In this document: positions 23,737-30,998 of the stretch, piece after piece
Numbering within the stretch: the stretch's first letter is position 1
How the letters are laid out: every line of letters starts with the position of its first letter
From: Mageeibacillus sp. UBA3781
Lineage (GTDB): Bacteria; Bacillota; Clostridia; Saccharofermentanales; Saccharofermentanaceae
Direction: 5' to 3'
Length of the DNA: 35,779 nucleotides
Assembly (NCBI GenBank): GCA_002368805.1
Contig: DFFH01000057.1
Coordinates: 15,308-51,086 of the forward strand
Program-made: the position numbers and the translations under genes
Notes under the pieces: model-generated
The model's database searches: none
Told to the model about the DNA's origin: nothing
Seen by the model: the letters and a program-made list of their open reading frames with translations, nothing else

Positions 23737-23772
23737 ACGCGTTTTTAATATAATTATATGTAAAAAAAGCGT
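23737..23772. repeat. AT-rich dyad between rimP and the divergent gene
   Basis: ACGC and GCGT at the ends, TTTTT and AAAAA runs inside them, and the perfect palindrome ATATAATTATAT (23748-23759) at the centre form an imperfect 36-bp inverted repeat. It lies between two divergent transcription units and could be an operator or simply an AT-rich upstream element. Confidence 0.35.
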
Positions 23773-23831
23773 ATTCTGCGCCCGTTTGTTTTATTTACAC
23801 AATTTTCACTATCTTTTTAACAGAATCGCTA

Positions 23832-23860
23832 TTCAAATTATCCAAGTTATCATGTAGAAT
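23832..23860 (+). promoter_or_regulatory. Candidate sigma-A promoter for the plus-strand P-loop gene
   Basis: TTCAAA (23832-23837, four of six), a 17-base spacer and TAGAAT (23855-23860, five of six) lie about 55 bases before the start codon. The region is AT-rich and has no competing gene. Confidence 0.5.
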
Positions 23861-23915
23861 ATAAGTATCCAAAACAGTAACGTTGGATAATCAACAAAAC
23901 AAGGAGATGATGCCA

Positions 23916-24320
23916 ATGATAAAGGTAATTGCAGGTGAAAAAGGAACAGGAAAGACAGCGCAGCTGGTTGAGGATATCAACGAGCAGGCGACAACAGACA
24001 ACAACATCGTATGCATTCAGAGAGGACACCGCCTCGACCGTCTTTTGAAGTACAGAGTACGTCTCGTGGACCTCGATGAATATCCGGTAGAGGGTTTTGA
24101 ACAGTTCCTCAGTTTCGTAGCCGGTATTTGCGCCAAGGATTATGACGTAACACATATCTACGTAGATAGCATCCTCAAGATCACAGGCGAAACAGATTAC
24201 GAAAGATTCGGAAAATTCCTTGAAAAATTCGACAAATTCCTGGGAGAAAAGATTACTGCGACAATTATCTGCAGCCGTGCATCCGACGTTCTTCCCGAGA
24301 GCGTGACCAAGTACTGCTGA
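23916..24320 (+). CDS. Small P-loop NTPase-like protein of unknown function
   Basis: This 134-residue protein is the only plus-strand gene in the window. A Walker A motif, GEKGTGKT, lies at residues 7-14. A hydrophobic strand ending in Asp (HIYVD, about 80-84) looks like Walker B, and a charged segment with paired Phe and Lys follows. There is no signal peptide or membrane segment, so it is probably cytoplasmic. I recall similar short P-loop proteins in Clostridia, but no assigned function. The start is the ATG at 23916, eight bases after AAGGAGA; an upstream TTG (23883) would read through that ribosome site. It has its own promoter and terminator and is convergent with the SPFH gene. Confidence 0.88.
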   Translation: MIKVIAGEKGTGKTAQLVEDINEQATTDNNIVCIQRGHRLDRLLKYRVRLVDLDEYPVEGFEQFLSFVAGICAKDYDVTHIYVDSILKITGETDYERFGKFLEKFDKFLGEKITATIICSRASDVLPESVTKYC

Positions 24321-24356
24321 GCCTTACATAAAGCATCCAAAACTGAATAATGAATG

Positions 24357-24388
24357 AAGGACCGTCGGAAGGCGGTCCTTTTCTTTTT
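24357..24388 (+). terminator. Intrinsic terminator of the P-loop gene
   Basis: AAGGACCG and CGGTCCTT pair around the eight-base loop TCGGAAGG, followed by the T-rich run TTTTCTTTTT. It lies 36 bp after the stop codon. Confidence 0.88.
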
Positions 24389-24401
24389 CGGAAAAAGAAT
24401 A

Positions 24402-24432
24402 ACAAAAAGGACCGGCCTTTCGACCGGTCCTT
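24402..24432 (-). terminator. Intrinsic terminator of the uvrB-SPFH gene group
   Basis: On the minus strand AAGGACCGG and CCGGTCCTT pair around a short loop and are followed by TTTTTG. It lies about 40 bp after the SPFH gene stop and faces the terminator of the convergent P-loop gene. Confidence 0.88.
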
Positions 24433-24473
24433 CAGTTAACTTAAGAGTTTGCCAAGCGATTCTCAGCTGAGAC

Positions 24474-25805
24474 TTACGGCTTCGGCTCGCCGCACTCGCC
24501 GCAGAACTTACCGGAGTTGCCGGTTGCTCCGCACTTAGGGCATGTCCAGCCAGCATTCTCTACCGGCTTCGGCTTACCGCACTCAGCGCAGAACTTGCCT
24601 TTGTTACCGGTGGCTCCGCACTCACATGTCCAGCCAGCATCCTCTACCGGCTTCGGCTTGCCGCACTCAGCGCAGAACTTGCCCTGGTTTCCTGTTGCGC
24701 CACAAGCACATGCCCAGCCAGCTGCTGCTGCCGGAGCGGCCGCCTGCTGCATCTGCTGTTGCTGCTGCATCATCTGCTGCTGCTGGAGGAATGCCATACC
24801 CTGGTTGCCAGGATTCATAGCACTGCCATTGAAACCACCAACGAGGCCGAGACCCATCATAGCGTTACCGGCACCAGCCTGGTTGCCGGCAGCTGTCTTC
24901 ATAGCATCGACGGAACCCTTGATCTGGTAACCTGCAGCCATCTGCGGGTTGTTACCAAACATAAGACCATCGTCCATGTCCTGGATTCTCTTTCTGGACT
25001 CATCGTCAGGTGTAACAGACATAACTGCTACTTTCTCAACGATCATACCACGGCCCTGGAGCCAATCCTCATCGAGAACCTCGTTCATGTACTTCGCAAG
25101 TTTAACCTGCTGGGACTGGAGTCTGTTGTACTGAACTTCTTCTCCGCCGGCACCCATCTTGTTGAGTGCTTCGCCGAGGTACATCAGGAACTCAGCCTTT
25201 GCCTGACCAGGCTGGCCGTTCTTGCCCATCAACTCGTCACGGCGATAATCACCGGAAACGTTACCTGCGATGTTCTTGAAGAATGTAACAGGATCTACGA
25301 TCTTGAACGAGAATGTACCGTTCATTCTGATGTAGATACCACGATATGTCGGATCATCATACGGAAGCGGTGCAGCTGTGCCGAACTTGTTGTCGACCAT
25401 CTCGAGCATGTTTACGAAGTAAACTCTCTGCTGAGTAAGAGCCTCACCACCGGCCTTAATACGGTTCCAGATGTCAGCGCAGGACTTCTTTACACCGTTG
25501 AGGAATCCGCTTGTGCCAAAGCATGTCGGAGCAGAAGATGTATCCCATGTGTACATACCTGCTTCAGTTGTAAAGTCAACAACACGTCCGTTATCAACTA
25601 AGATAAGAGCGGTTCCCTCCGGAACAGCGATCTTGGAGCCATTGGAAATGATCTCCGCGTCACCCTTGTTGCTGCCATTACGCATTACCTTCGCACCACG
25701 GCGAAGAAGTACTTCCTGACCCAGAGAGTCGCATGTGAAGAACTCAAGATACTGATCTCTTAAGTTTCCGCCAACAGCCTGGAATGCAGCTTTAATTAAT
25801 CCCAT
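24474..25805 (-). CDS. SPFH-domain protein with C-terminal zinc-ribbon repeats (YdjI-like)
   Basis: The 443-residue product resembles the SPFH/virion-core-like family that includes B. subtilis YdjI, a protein linked to the PspA membrane-stress system. The N-terminal two thirds have GTALILVDNGRVVDFTTEAGMYTW, read in parts, and YRGIYIRMNGTFSFKIVDPVTFF, typical of SPFH domains. A Gln/Met/Ala-rich linker (about 335-365) follows. Then come three tandem 28-residue zinc ribbons: two start CxC and the last CxxC, each ending in CxxCG. There is no signal peptide; membrane association is likely through partners. GGGAGGAG precedes the ATG. It lies 29 bp after the zinc-ribbon membrane gene, and no pspA is nearby. 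Confidence 0.85.
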   Translation of the reverse strand: MGLIKAAFQAVGGNLRDQYLEFFTCDSLGQEVLLRRGAKVMRNGSNKGDAEIISNGSKIAVPEGTALILVDNGRVVDFTTEAGMYTWDTSSAPTCFGTSGFLNGVKKSCADIWNRIKAGGEALTQQRVYFVNMLEMVDNKFGTAAPLPYDDPTYRGIYIRMNGTFSFKIVDPVTFFKNIAGNVSGDYRRDELMGKNGQPGQAKAEFLMYLGEALNKMGAGGEEVQYNRLQSQQVKLAKYMNEVLDEDWLQGRGMIVEKVAVMSVTPDDESRKRIQDMDDGLMFGNNPQMAAGYQIKGSVDAMKTAAGNQAGAGNAMMGLGLVGGFNGSAMNPGNQGMAFLQQQQMMQQQQQMQQAAAPAAAAGWACACGATGNQGKFCAECGKPKPVEDAGWTCECGATGNKGKFCAECGKPKPVENAGWTCPKCGATGNSGKFCGECGEPKP

Positions 25806-25834
25806 TTTAATCTCCTCCCTACAAGAAAAAATTT

Positions 25835-26665
25835 TCAGATCTCGATCAACTTATTGACAAGCCAGATTCGCATATCAACTGTTTTGATTGCTGTGCCGCA
25901 ATATGGACAGACGTCCGAACCCAGATGCTGTACCGGGGCACCGCAATGAGGACAGGTGAAACCTACTCCCTTAATGTCTTCCGACTGGAACCGCTCCGCA
26001 TCCAGTATATTGACTACTTTCACGTTATAGCGGGTCTGCGTCGGAGTCGCTCGATTGCCTGATATAAATTTACCATTTCTTTCCTGGTATTGCAAACATT
26101 GTAACGAATATTGGAAGGTAATTTCCACCGTGGATGCAGTCCTTTCATAGGCGTTAATTCCGCCTTTATGCACTATTATGTCACGGTAAATCAGAGATTT
26201 GTTTTCCGCCCTGGCTCCTTGCACTTTATGCCAGAGGTCTTCGGACAGAGAACGGGTCACGCCGATACCGCATTCCGGCAGCTGTTTCTGGATCCGGTCG
26301 ATGGTATCACCATTATTTCCGAACGTCATATCCGTCAGCAGATCGAGGCTCTTGACCAGGACCGCCTGAGCTGCGCTCTGCATCTGTGACAGGCTCAGGT
26401 CGGGGAAATCTTTGCTGATCCTCGGAATCAAGGCAGACGACAGATCGGATACCGACTTCGGTGTCGCCATTTCCTGAGACATATTAAAGTCCTCCGGACC
26501 GACCTTTCCTTCTCTTACCTCCTGCTTCACTCCGGAATAGATCTGTCCGAGAAGTGAGTTTTTAAATGCTCTTTTTGCCTTTCTGACCATTCCGGCCACA
26601 CCGAGGATCACCAGAAGTCCTCCTGCGACACAAAGTCCGATGATCGTTAGATTTCCGCCCGGCAT
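25835..26665 (-). CDS. Membrane-anchored TIM44-like / zinc-ribbon protein
   Basis: The 276-residue product has one N-terminal membrane segment (about 6-25) followed by a basic stretch (RKAKRAFK). The middle (about 85-225) looks like a TIM44/Tim44-like alpha/beta domain. Near the C-terminus is a zinc ribbon, CPHC (238-241) and CPYC (253-256), followed by a short hydrophobic tail. I recall similar TIM44-like zinc-ribbon proteins beside SPFH genes, and the adjacent SPFH gene makes a shared membrane complex plausible. GGAGG lies eight bases before the ATG. It starts 15 bp after the ATPase gene. Function is unproven. Confidence 0.75.
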   Translation of the reverse strand: MPGGNLTIIGLCVAGGLLVILGVAGMVRKAKRAFKNSLLGQIYSGVKQEVREGKVGPEDFNMSQEMATPKSVSDLSSALIPRISKDFPDLSLSQMQSAAQAVLVKSLDLLTDMTFGNNGDTIDRIQKQLPECGIGVTRSLSEDLWHKVQGARAENKSLIYRDIIVHKGGINAYERTASTVEITFQYSLQCLQYQERNGKFISGNRATPTQTRYNVKVVNILDAERFQSEDIKGVGFTCPHCGAPVQHLGSDVCPYCGTAIKTVDMRIWLVNKLIEI

Positions 26666-26680
26666 ACTTTTATCCTCCCC

Positions 26681-27367
26681 TTAATACTTGTAAAGCACTT
26701 TTCTGTCCATTCGCAATACCGGTATTCCTGCGGGGGTCTTCTCGCGCCAGGAATCCGGAAGCACATTATCAAGACCCGTTTGATACATGATCGGAATGCC
26801 TGTAAGCTTACTTGCCTCCAGAAGCACTTTCTCTCCTTCTTCCAGTTCTTCCTCAGTCGTTTCTTCGAGAAGATTCGAGTTGTTGATGAATCCGGAGATC
26901 GGAAGTCTCGCCGCTTCAGAGAGTTCCGCGCACATCTGCTTAATGCCCTCCGGATCGGATGTGAACGGACGGAATGCATTGACGACCATATATACTCTAT
27001 ATTCGATCTTCTGAAAGCGGCTTAACATCGCGCCGAGAACTCTGGCGCCGAGATCTTCACCGCCGATATCAAAGACGGCAACCGTATCCGGCATATCAAA
27101 TGCGGAATAGACTTCACCGGAGAGTGCAGGAACATCGACGTTCGTATTTGCATACTCCGGTACGATCACGTGAATGCCTTCCGCCTCGAGTGCATCTTTC
27201 GCATCCGCAGAACGGTAATAAGGATTTACGATATCGAGATCCGCGAGCATGACTTTCGCCGACGGATCCTGCTGCTTCAGCATATGGGCAAAGTGGACCG
27301 ATACCTCGGATTTACCGCTGCCGTACGCGCCTACAAAAACATAAAGTCTGACTTTCTTCTCTTCCAT
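26681..27367 (-). CDS. MinD/CobQ-like P-loop ATPase of unknown role
   Basis: The 228-residue product is a SIMIBI-class P-loop ATPase. Walker A is GAYGSGKS (13-20). The switch I-like segment is DLDIVNPYYR (43-52) and the switch II segment is VFDIGGEDLGA (98-108). NNSNLLEE (about 163-170) probably contributes to base recognition. The deviant-Walker Lys of true MinD/ParA is not evident. Similar clostridial ATPases are often next to 2-oxoacid:ferredoxin oxidoreductase genes, which are absent here. AGGAGG precedes the ATG, and the gene starts 9 bp after mutS2. Substrate or partner is unknown; proximity suggests a link to the two membrane-related genes downstream. Confidence 0.85.
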   Translation of the reverse strand: MEEKKVRLYVFVGAYGSGKSEVSVHFAHMLKQQDPSAKVMLADLDIVNPYYRSADAKDALEAEGIHVIVPEYANTNVDVPALSGEVYSAFDMPDTVAVFDIGGEDLGARVLGAMLSRFQKIEYRVYMVVNAFRPFTSDPEGIKQMCAELSEAARLPISGFINNSNLLEETTEEELEEGEKVLLEASKLTGIPIMYQTGLDNVLPDSWREKTPAGIPVLRMDRKVLYKY

Positions 27368-27376
27368 TTTTTCCTC

Positions 27377-29827
27377 CTATTTCAGTTCCGCGATCGTGAC
27401 GCCGTCTTCCCCTTCACCGAAGGTACCGAGACGATGGGATCTGACCCGCTTATCTTTCTTAAGGAACTGATCGACCGCAGATCGCAGCGCGCCGGTTCCT
27501 TTACCGTGAACGATGCGGATGTTTTCGATATTACTGATCACACAGTCATCGAGATATCTATCCAGTGTGTGGACCGCTTCATCGACTGTCATGCCGAGAA
27601 GCTGGATCTCGGGCATCATGGAAGACTTCTTCGCCAGGCGGATCTTGTCGGCGGAAGAAGTGGATGCGCGGCGCGGTTCTTTTCTGGAACGGACTGCATT
27701 CTTCTTAACCTCTTCCTTCTTCGGATATCTCAGCGAATCCGAAGCGACAGTCAGTTTCAGCGCACCGGATGAAAGGATGCAGTTTCCGGATCTGTCCGGT
27801 CCCTTAATGACGATACCGGTGACATCGAGAGTCGGAGAGTAATAAAGTCCGCCCTCGCGGATCTTGTCCGGTTTCTCGCCGGGGATCTCCTTAACCTCTT
27901 CGTCGTCATCTCTCTCCGCATCGATGTCTGAAAGGCCGGCACGCAGATTATTTCTGATCGCGCGGATCTTTCTCTCGGCATCGTGGGAGTTCTCCATCTT
28001 TTGGATCTCCTTGATCTCATCTAAGATCGCGTCCGCTTTTTCCAGGACTTCCTCAAGCATCTCCTGCTTTTCTTCCCTGGCCTGTGCGAGTACTCTCTTT
28101 CTTTCCTTCTCGATACTCTTTCTCTGATTCTCGAGATCTTCCTTCTGCTTTTGGATCTCATCACGGAGCTCGGCGATCTCCTTTTCGAGTTTCTCGCTTT
28201 CGCGGTTATGCCGCTCCGCCGAGGAAAGGAGTTCTTCCATCTTCAGGCTCTCCTCGGAAAGAATGCTCTGCGCGTTTTCAATTATCTTCGGTGAAAGTCC
28301 CAGCTTTCTGGAGATCACAAACGCATTACTGACACCGGGAAGGCCGATCATCAGACGGTACGTCGGAGACAGCGTCTCGGTATCAAATTCGCAGCAGGCA
28401 TTCTCCACGCCTTCCTGCTCCACGGCATATGCCTTTAACTCCTTATAGTGTGTCGTCGCGACCGTGACTGCGCCTTTTTTCCTGCACTCATCGAGGATCG
28501 CGATCGCCAGCGCTGCGCCTTCCGTCGGGTCAGTGCCGGATCCAAGCTCATCGACCAGCACCAGCGTCGTGGGCTTGGTCAGCTTCAGGATCTGTACCAG
28601 ATTCGTCATGTGCGCAGAGAACGTCGAGAGGCTCTGCTCGATGCTCTGTTCGTCACCGATATCGGCGAGAACTTTTGTAAATGTGGATACTTCCGACTCC
28701 TCTTTACACGGGATAAAGAGTCCTGCCATCGCCATCAGCGAGATCAGGCCGCATGTCTTAAGAGACACTGTCTTACCGCCGGTATTCGGGCCTGTGATCA
28801 CGAGAGTCCTGTATTCGGTTCCGACAGAAAAATCGATCGGAACCACACGGTCTTTATCGATCAAAGGATGACGCGCACGAGAAAGCACTATCCTGCCCTG
28901 ATCATTCATCCGCGGGCGTGTCGCAGAAAGCTCGTCCGCGAACAGTGCTTTTGCCTGCATAAAATCGATATGGCCGACCAGCGCGATGTCCGCCAGGATC
29001 GAGTCCTTACAGATCGCGACCTTACCGCTTAGGATCTGGAGGATCCGGTTGATCTCCTCCTGTTCGGCCGCGGTCCATTCGCGGATCTTGTTATTCAGTT
29101 CCACGACGGCCATCGGCTCGATGAAAAGCGTCTGTCCGGATGCGGATGTATCGTGTACGACACCCGGGACTTCGCCCTTCTTCTCCGGCTTTACCGGCAC
29201 GCAGTAACGGCCGTCACGCATGGTGACAAGCTGGTCCTGAAGTGCCTGCGGATTCTTTCGGATCAGGCGTTCCAGTATCTCACGGATGCTGCTCTGTGCA
29301 TCGCGGATCTGCCGGCGGATGTTATAAAGCTCGTTGCTGGCTCTATCGTTCATCTCGTTTTCGCCGTTAATGGCCATCGAGATCTCTTTTTCCAGATGCT
29401 CCAGCGGCATGAGCTGGCGGATATCACGGAACAGCAGGTGATCCTGCGGATCTGTCCTCAGCCAGTCCACAGATACCTTTGACAGGCGGTCTACCGCGCG
29501 GAGAAACTGCGCGATATAGAGCAGATGCTTCATCGAGAGTGTCGCGCCGGTGTCTGAGAAGCGGACCGCGTCACGGATATCGTTTACGCCGCCAAGCGGC
29601 AGTGCGCCTTCTTTAATGTAGTACTCGAGCGCGTCCTGAGTCTCCTGCTGCCATTCCGATACCAGCGGAAGATCCGAGGTCGGAATTAATCCGTAGCATA
29701 GCTCACGCCCGTATATCGTACGAGCGTGATTGACCAGACGGTCGAGTATTTTATCATATTCCAAGATGGAAAGGGATCGCCCGCGGACGAGCTTCCGCCT
29801 GGCTTCCTCTTCAAATGTTGTATACAT
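27377..29827 (-). CDS. mutS2: MutS2 ATPase with Smr domain
   Basis: MutS2 binds branched DNA and, in some bacteria, rescues collided ribosomes or suppresses recombination. The 816-residue product has the MutS core without the mismatch-recognition domain. The ABC-type ATPase has Walker A GPNTGGKT (about 346-353) and Walker B VLVDELGSGTDP (about 424-435). A long coiled coil (about 515-640) follows, with a KOW-like region and a C-terminal Smr domain (about 738-816) with HGKGTGALR. The Smr active-site segment usually written LDLRG reads IQLLG here. AGGAGAC precedes the ATG, just after a small hairpin. It lies 41 bp after pfkA. Confidence 0.95.
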   Translation of the reverse strand: MYTTFEEEARRKLVRGRSLSILEYDKILDRLVNHARTIYGRELCYGLIPTSDLPLVSEWQQETQDALEYYIKEGALPLGGVNDIRDAVRFSDTGATLSMKHLLYIAQFLRAVDRLSKVSVDWLRTDPQDHLLFRDIRQLMPLEHLEKEISMAINGENEMNDRASNELYNIRRQIRDAQSSIREILERLIRKNPQALQDQLVTMRDGRYCVPVKPEKKGEVPGVVHDTSASGQTLFIEPMAVVELNNKIREWTAAEQEEINRILQILSGKVAICKDSILADIALVGHIDFMQAKALFADELSATRPRMNDQGRIVLSRARHPLIDKDRVVPIDFSVGTEYRTLVITGPNTGGKTVSLKTCGLISLMAMAGLFIPCKEESEVSTFTKVLADIGDEQSIEQSLSTFSAHMTNLVQILKLTKPTTLVLVDELGSGTDPTEGAALAIAILDECRKKGAVTVATTHYKELKAYAVEQEGVENACCEFDTETLSPTYRLMIGLPGVSNAFVISRKLGLSPKIIENAQSILSEESLKMEELLSSAERHNRESEKLEKEIAELRDEIQKQKEDLENQRKSIEKERKRVLAQAREEKQEMLEEVLEKADAILDEIKEIQKMENSHDAERKIRAIRNNLRAGLSDIDAERDDDEEVKEIPGEKPDKIREGGLYYSPTLDVTGIVIKGPDRSGNCILSSGALKLTVASDSLRYPKKEEVKKNAVRSRKEPRRASTSSADKIRLAKKSSMMPEIQLLGMTVDEAVHTLDRYLDDCVISNIENIRIVHGKGTGALRSAVDQFLKKDKRVRSHRLGTFGEGEDGVTIAELK

Positions 29828-29835
29828 AGTCTCCT

Positions 29836-29880
29836 CTTCTTATCAGTAAGAAGGAAGCTCCTGACTTCTTAGGTAAGAAG
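29836..29880. repeat. Two copies of a CTTCTTA/TAAGAAG palindrome between pfkA and mutS2
   Basis: CTTCTTA-TCAG-TAAGAAG (29836-29853) and CTTCTTA-GG-TAAGAAG (29865-29880) have identical arms. The second contains the pfkA stop codon; the first ends at the mutS2 ribosome site. In RNA only the first can form a normal four-base-loop hairpin. There is no U-tract, so this is not an intrinsic terminator. Confidence 0.55.
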
Positions 29881-30918
29881 CTTCGATCTTTCCAGCTCAT
29901 CCATGGAGATACTCTTCTTCATAGACAAGCCTTCTTCGATATCTACGTCTGTAATCTCTCCATCTCTATAGACTACCAGACGGTTCAGTCTCTTTTCCTG
30001 GATGCACTCGATTGCATGGACACCCATGAGGCTGGCCATCGTACGGTCACGAAGCGACGGAGAACCGCCTCTCTGCAGATGTCCCAGGATCGTCGGACGG
30101 GATTCGATCTCCGTTGCTTCTTCGATCTGTTTGGCAACCTCAGTCGCATCACCGGCGCCCTCTGCCACGATTACGATATAGTGGCGCTTGCCCTTATTTC
30201 TGCAGTCGAGGATCGTCTTGATGACATCCTTCATATCCCAGGAAACTTCCGGCAGGAGAATGATCTCCGCACCAGTCGCAATACCTACATTCAGTGCAAT
30301 ATAACCGGCATGACGTCCCATAACTTCGATAACGCTGCAGCGTTCGTGGGAAGATGCAGTATCACGGAGTTTGTCGATCGCTTCCATCGCGGTGTTCATC
30401 GCCGTGTCATAGCCGATCGTATACTGGGTGCAGCCAACATCGTTATCGATCGTGCCCGGGATGCCGATGACCGGAATGCCGATTCTTGCGAGGTCTCTGG
30501 CGCCTTTAAAAGAACCGTCACCGCCGACTACGATCAGGCAGTCGATGCCGAACACTTTACACATCTTTGCGCCCTGAAGAACACCGGCCGGCGTCTCAAA
30601 GCTCTTCGATCTTGCCGTCATCAGAAAAGTACCGCCGCGCTGGAGTGTCTCAGATACGTCTCTGTGACCGAGTTCCTTGACTTCACCCTTCCAAAGACCG
30701 TGATATCCGCGGGTAACACCCATCATCTTAAAGCCTGCCTTCGTGCCTGCACGGACGACCGCACGGATCGTCGCATTCATGCCCGGAGCATCACCGCCGC
30801 TGGTAAGAATGCCTACACCTTTTACTTCCGGCATCTCACCGGTTTCGATTCCGCTGTAGTTTTTCGCTACCATTTCCTTGAGATTGGGCAGGTTTCCATT
30901 GGTGTATTCTTCAAACAT
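29869..30918 (-). CDS. pfkA: ATP-dependent 6-phosphofructokinase
   Basis: PfkA phosphorylates fructose 6-phosphate to fructose 1,6-bisphosphate, a committed glycolytic step. The 349-residue product has GGDAPGMNA (about 41-49), GGDGS (132-136) and PGTIDND (154-160). Gly in both GGDGS and PGTIDND marks the ATP-dependent rather than PPi-dependent class. EVMGRHAG and LGHLQRGGSPS are also present. About 32 extra residues precede the usual N-terminus. I chose the ATG at 30918 (MFEEYTNG), seven bases after AGGAG, over an upstream start with no ribosome site. It lies about 80 bp after dnaE, with its own strong promoter. Confidence 0.95.
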   Translation of the reverse strand: MFEEYTNGNLPNLKEMVAKNYSGIETGEMPEVKGVGILTSGGDAPGMNATIRAVVRAGTKAGFKMMGVTRGYHGLWKGEVKELGHRDVSETLQRGGTFLMTARSKSFETPAGVLQGAKMCKVFGIDCLIVVGGDGSFKGARDLARIGIPVIGIPGTIDNDVGCTQYTIGYDTAMNTAMEAIDKLRDTASSHERCSVIEVMGRHAGYIALNVGIATGAEIILLPEVSWDMKDVIKTILDCRNKGKRHYIVIVAEGAGDATEVAKQIEEATEIESRPTILGHLQRGGSPSLRDRTMASLMGVHAIECIQEKRLNRLVVYRDGEITDVDIEEGLSMKKSISMDELERSKLLT

Positions 30919-30983
30919 ATTCCTTCTCCTCAGCGAACCGCCATTGGTCATCGCCGTTTACTTTCCTAAGATTTATATCTCGT

Positions 30984-30992
30984 ATTATACCA
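30984..30992 (-). promoter_or_regulatory. Extended -10 promoter for pfkA
   Basis: On the minus strand TGGTATAAT, a perfect extended -10 element, lies seven bases after the dnaE stop codon. The -35 region is weak (TTTCCC at 17 bases), as is common for extended -10 promoters. Initiation would be about 60 bases before the pfkA ATG, so pfkA and downstream genes can be expressed apart from dnaE. Confidence 0.65.
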
Positions 30993-30998
30993 AAGCTA

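Noticed and set aside
23730..23746. AACGC/GCGTT hairpin followed by T-run on the plus strand
   Set aside because: No plus-strand gene ends upstream of it and the stem has five pairs, so a terminator role is unlikely.
24484..24730. Regularly spaced repeats that could suggest a CRISPR array
   Set aside because: The 84-bp period is in frame and encodes zinc ribbons; there are no unique spacers of normal size and no cas genes.
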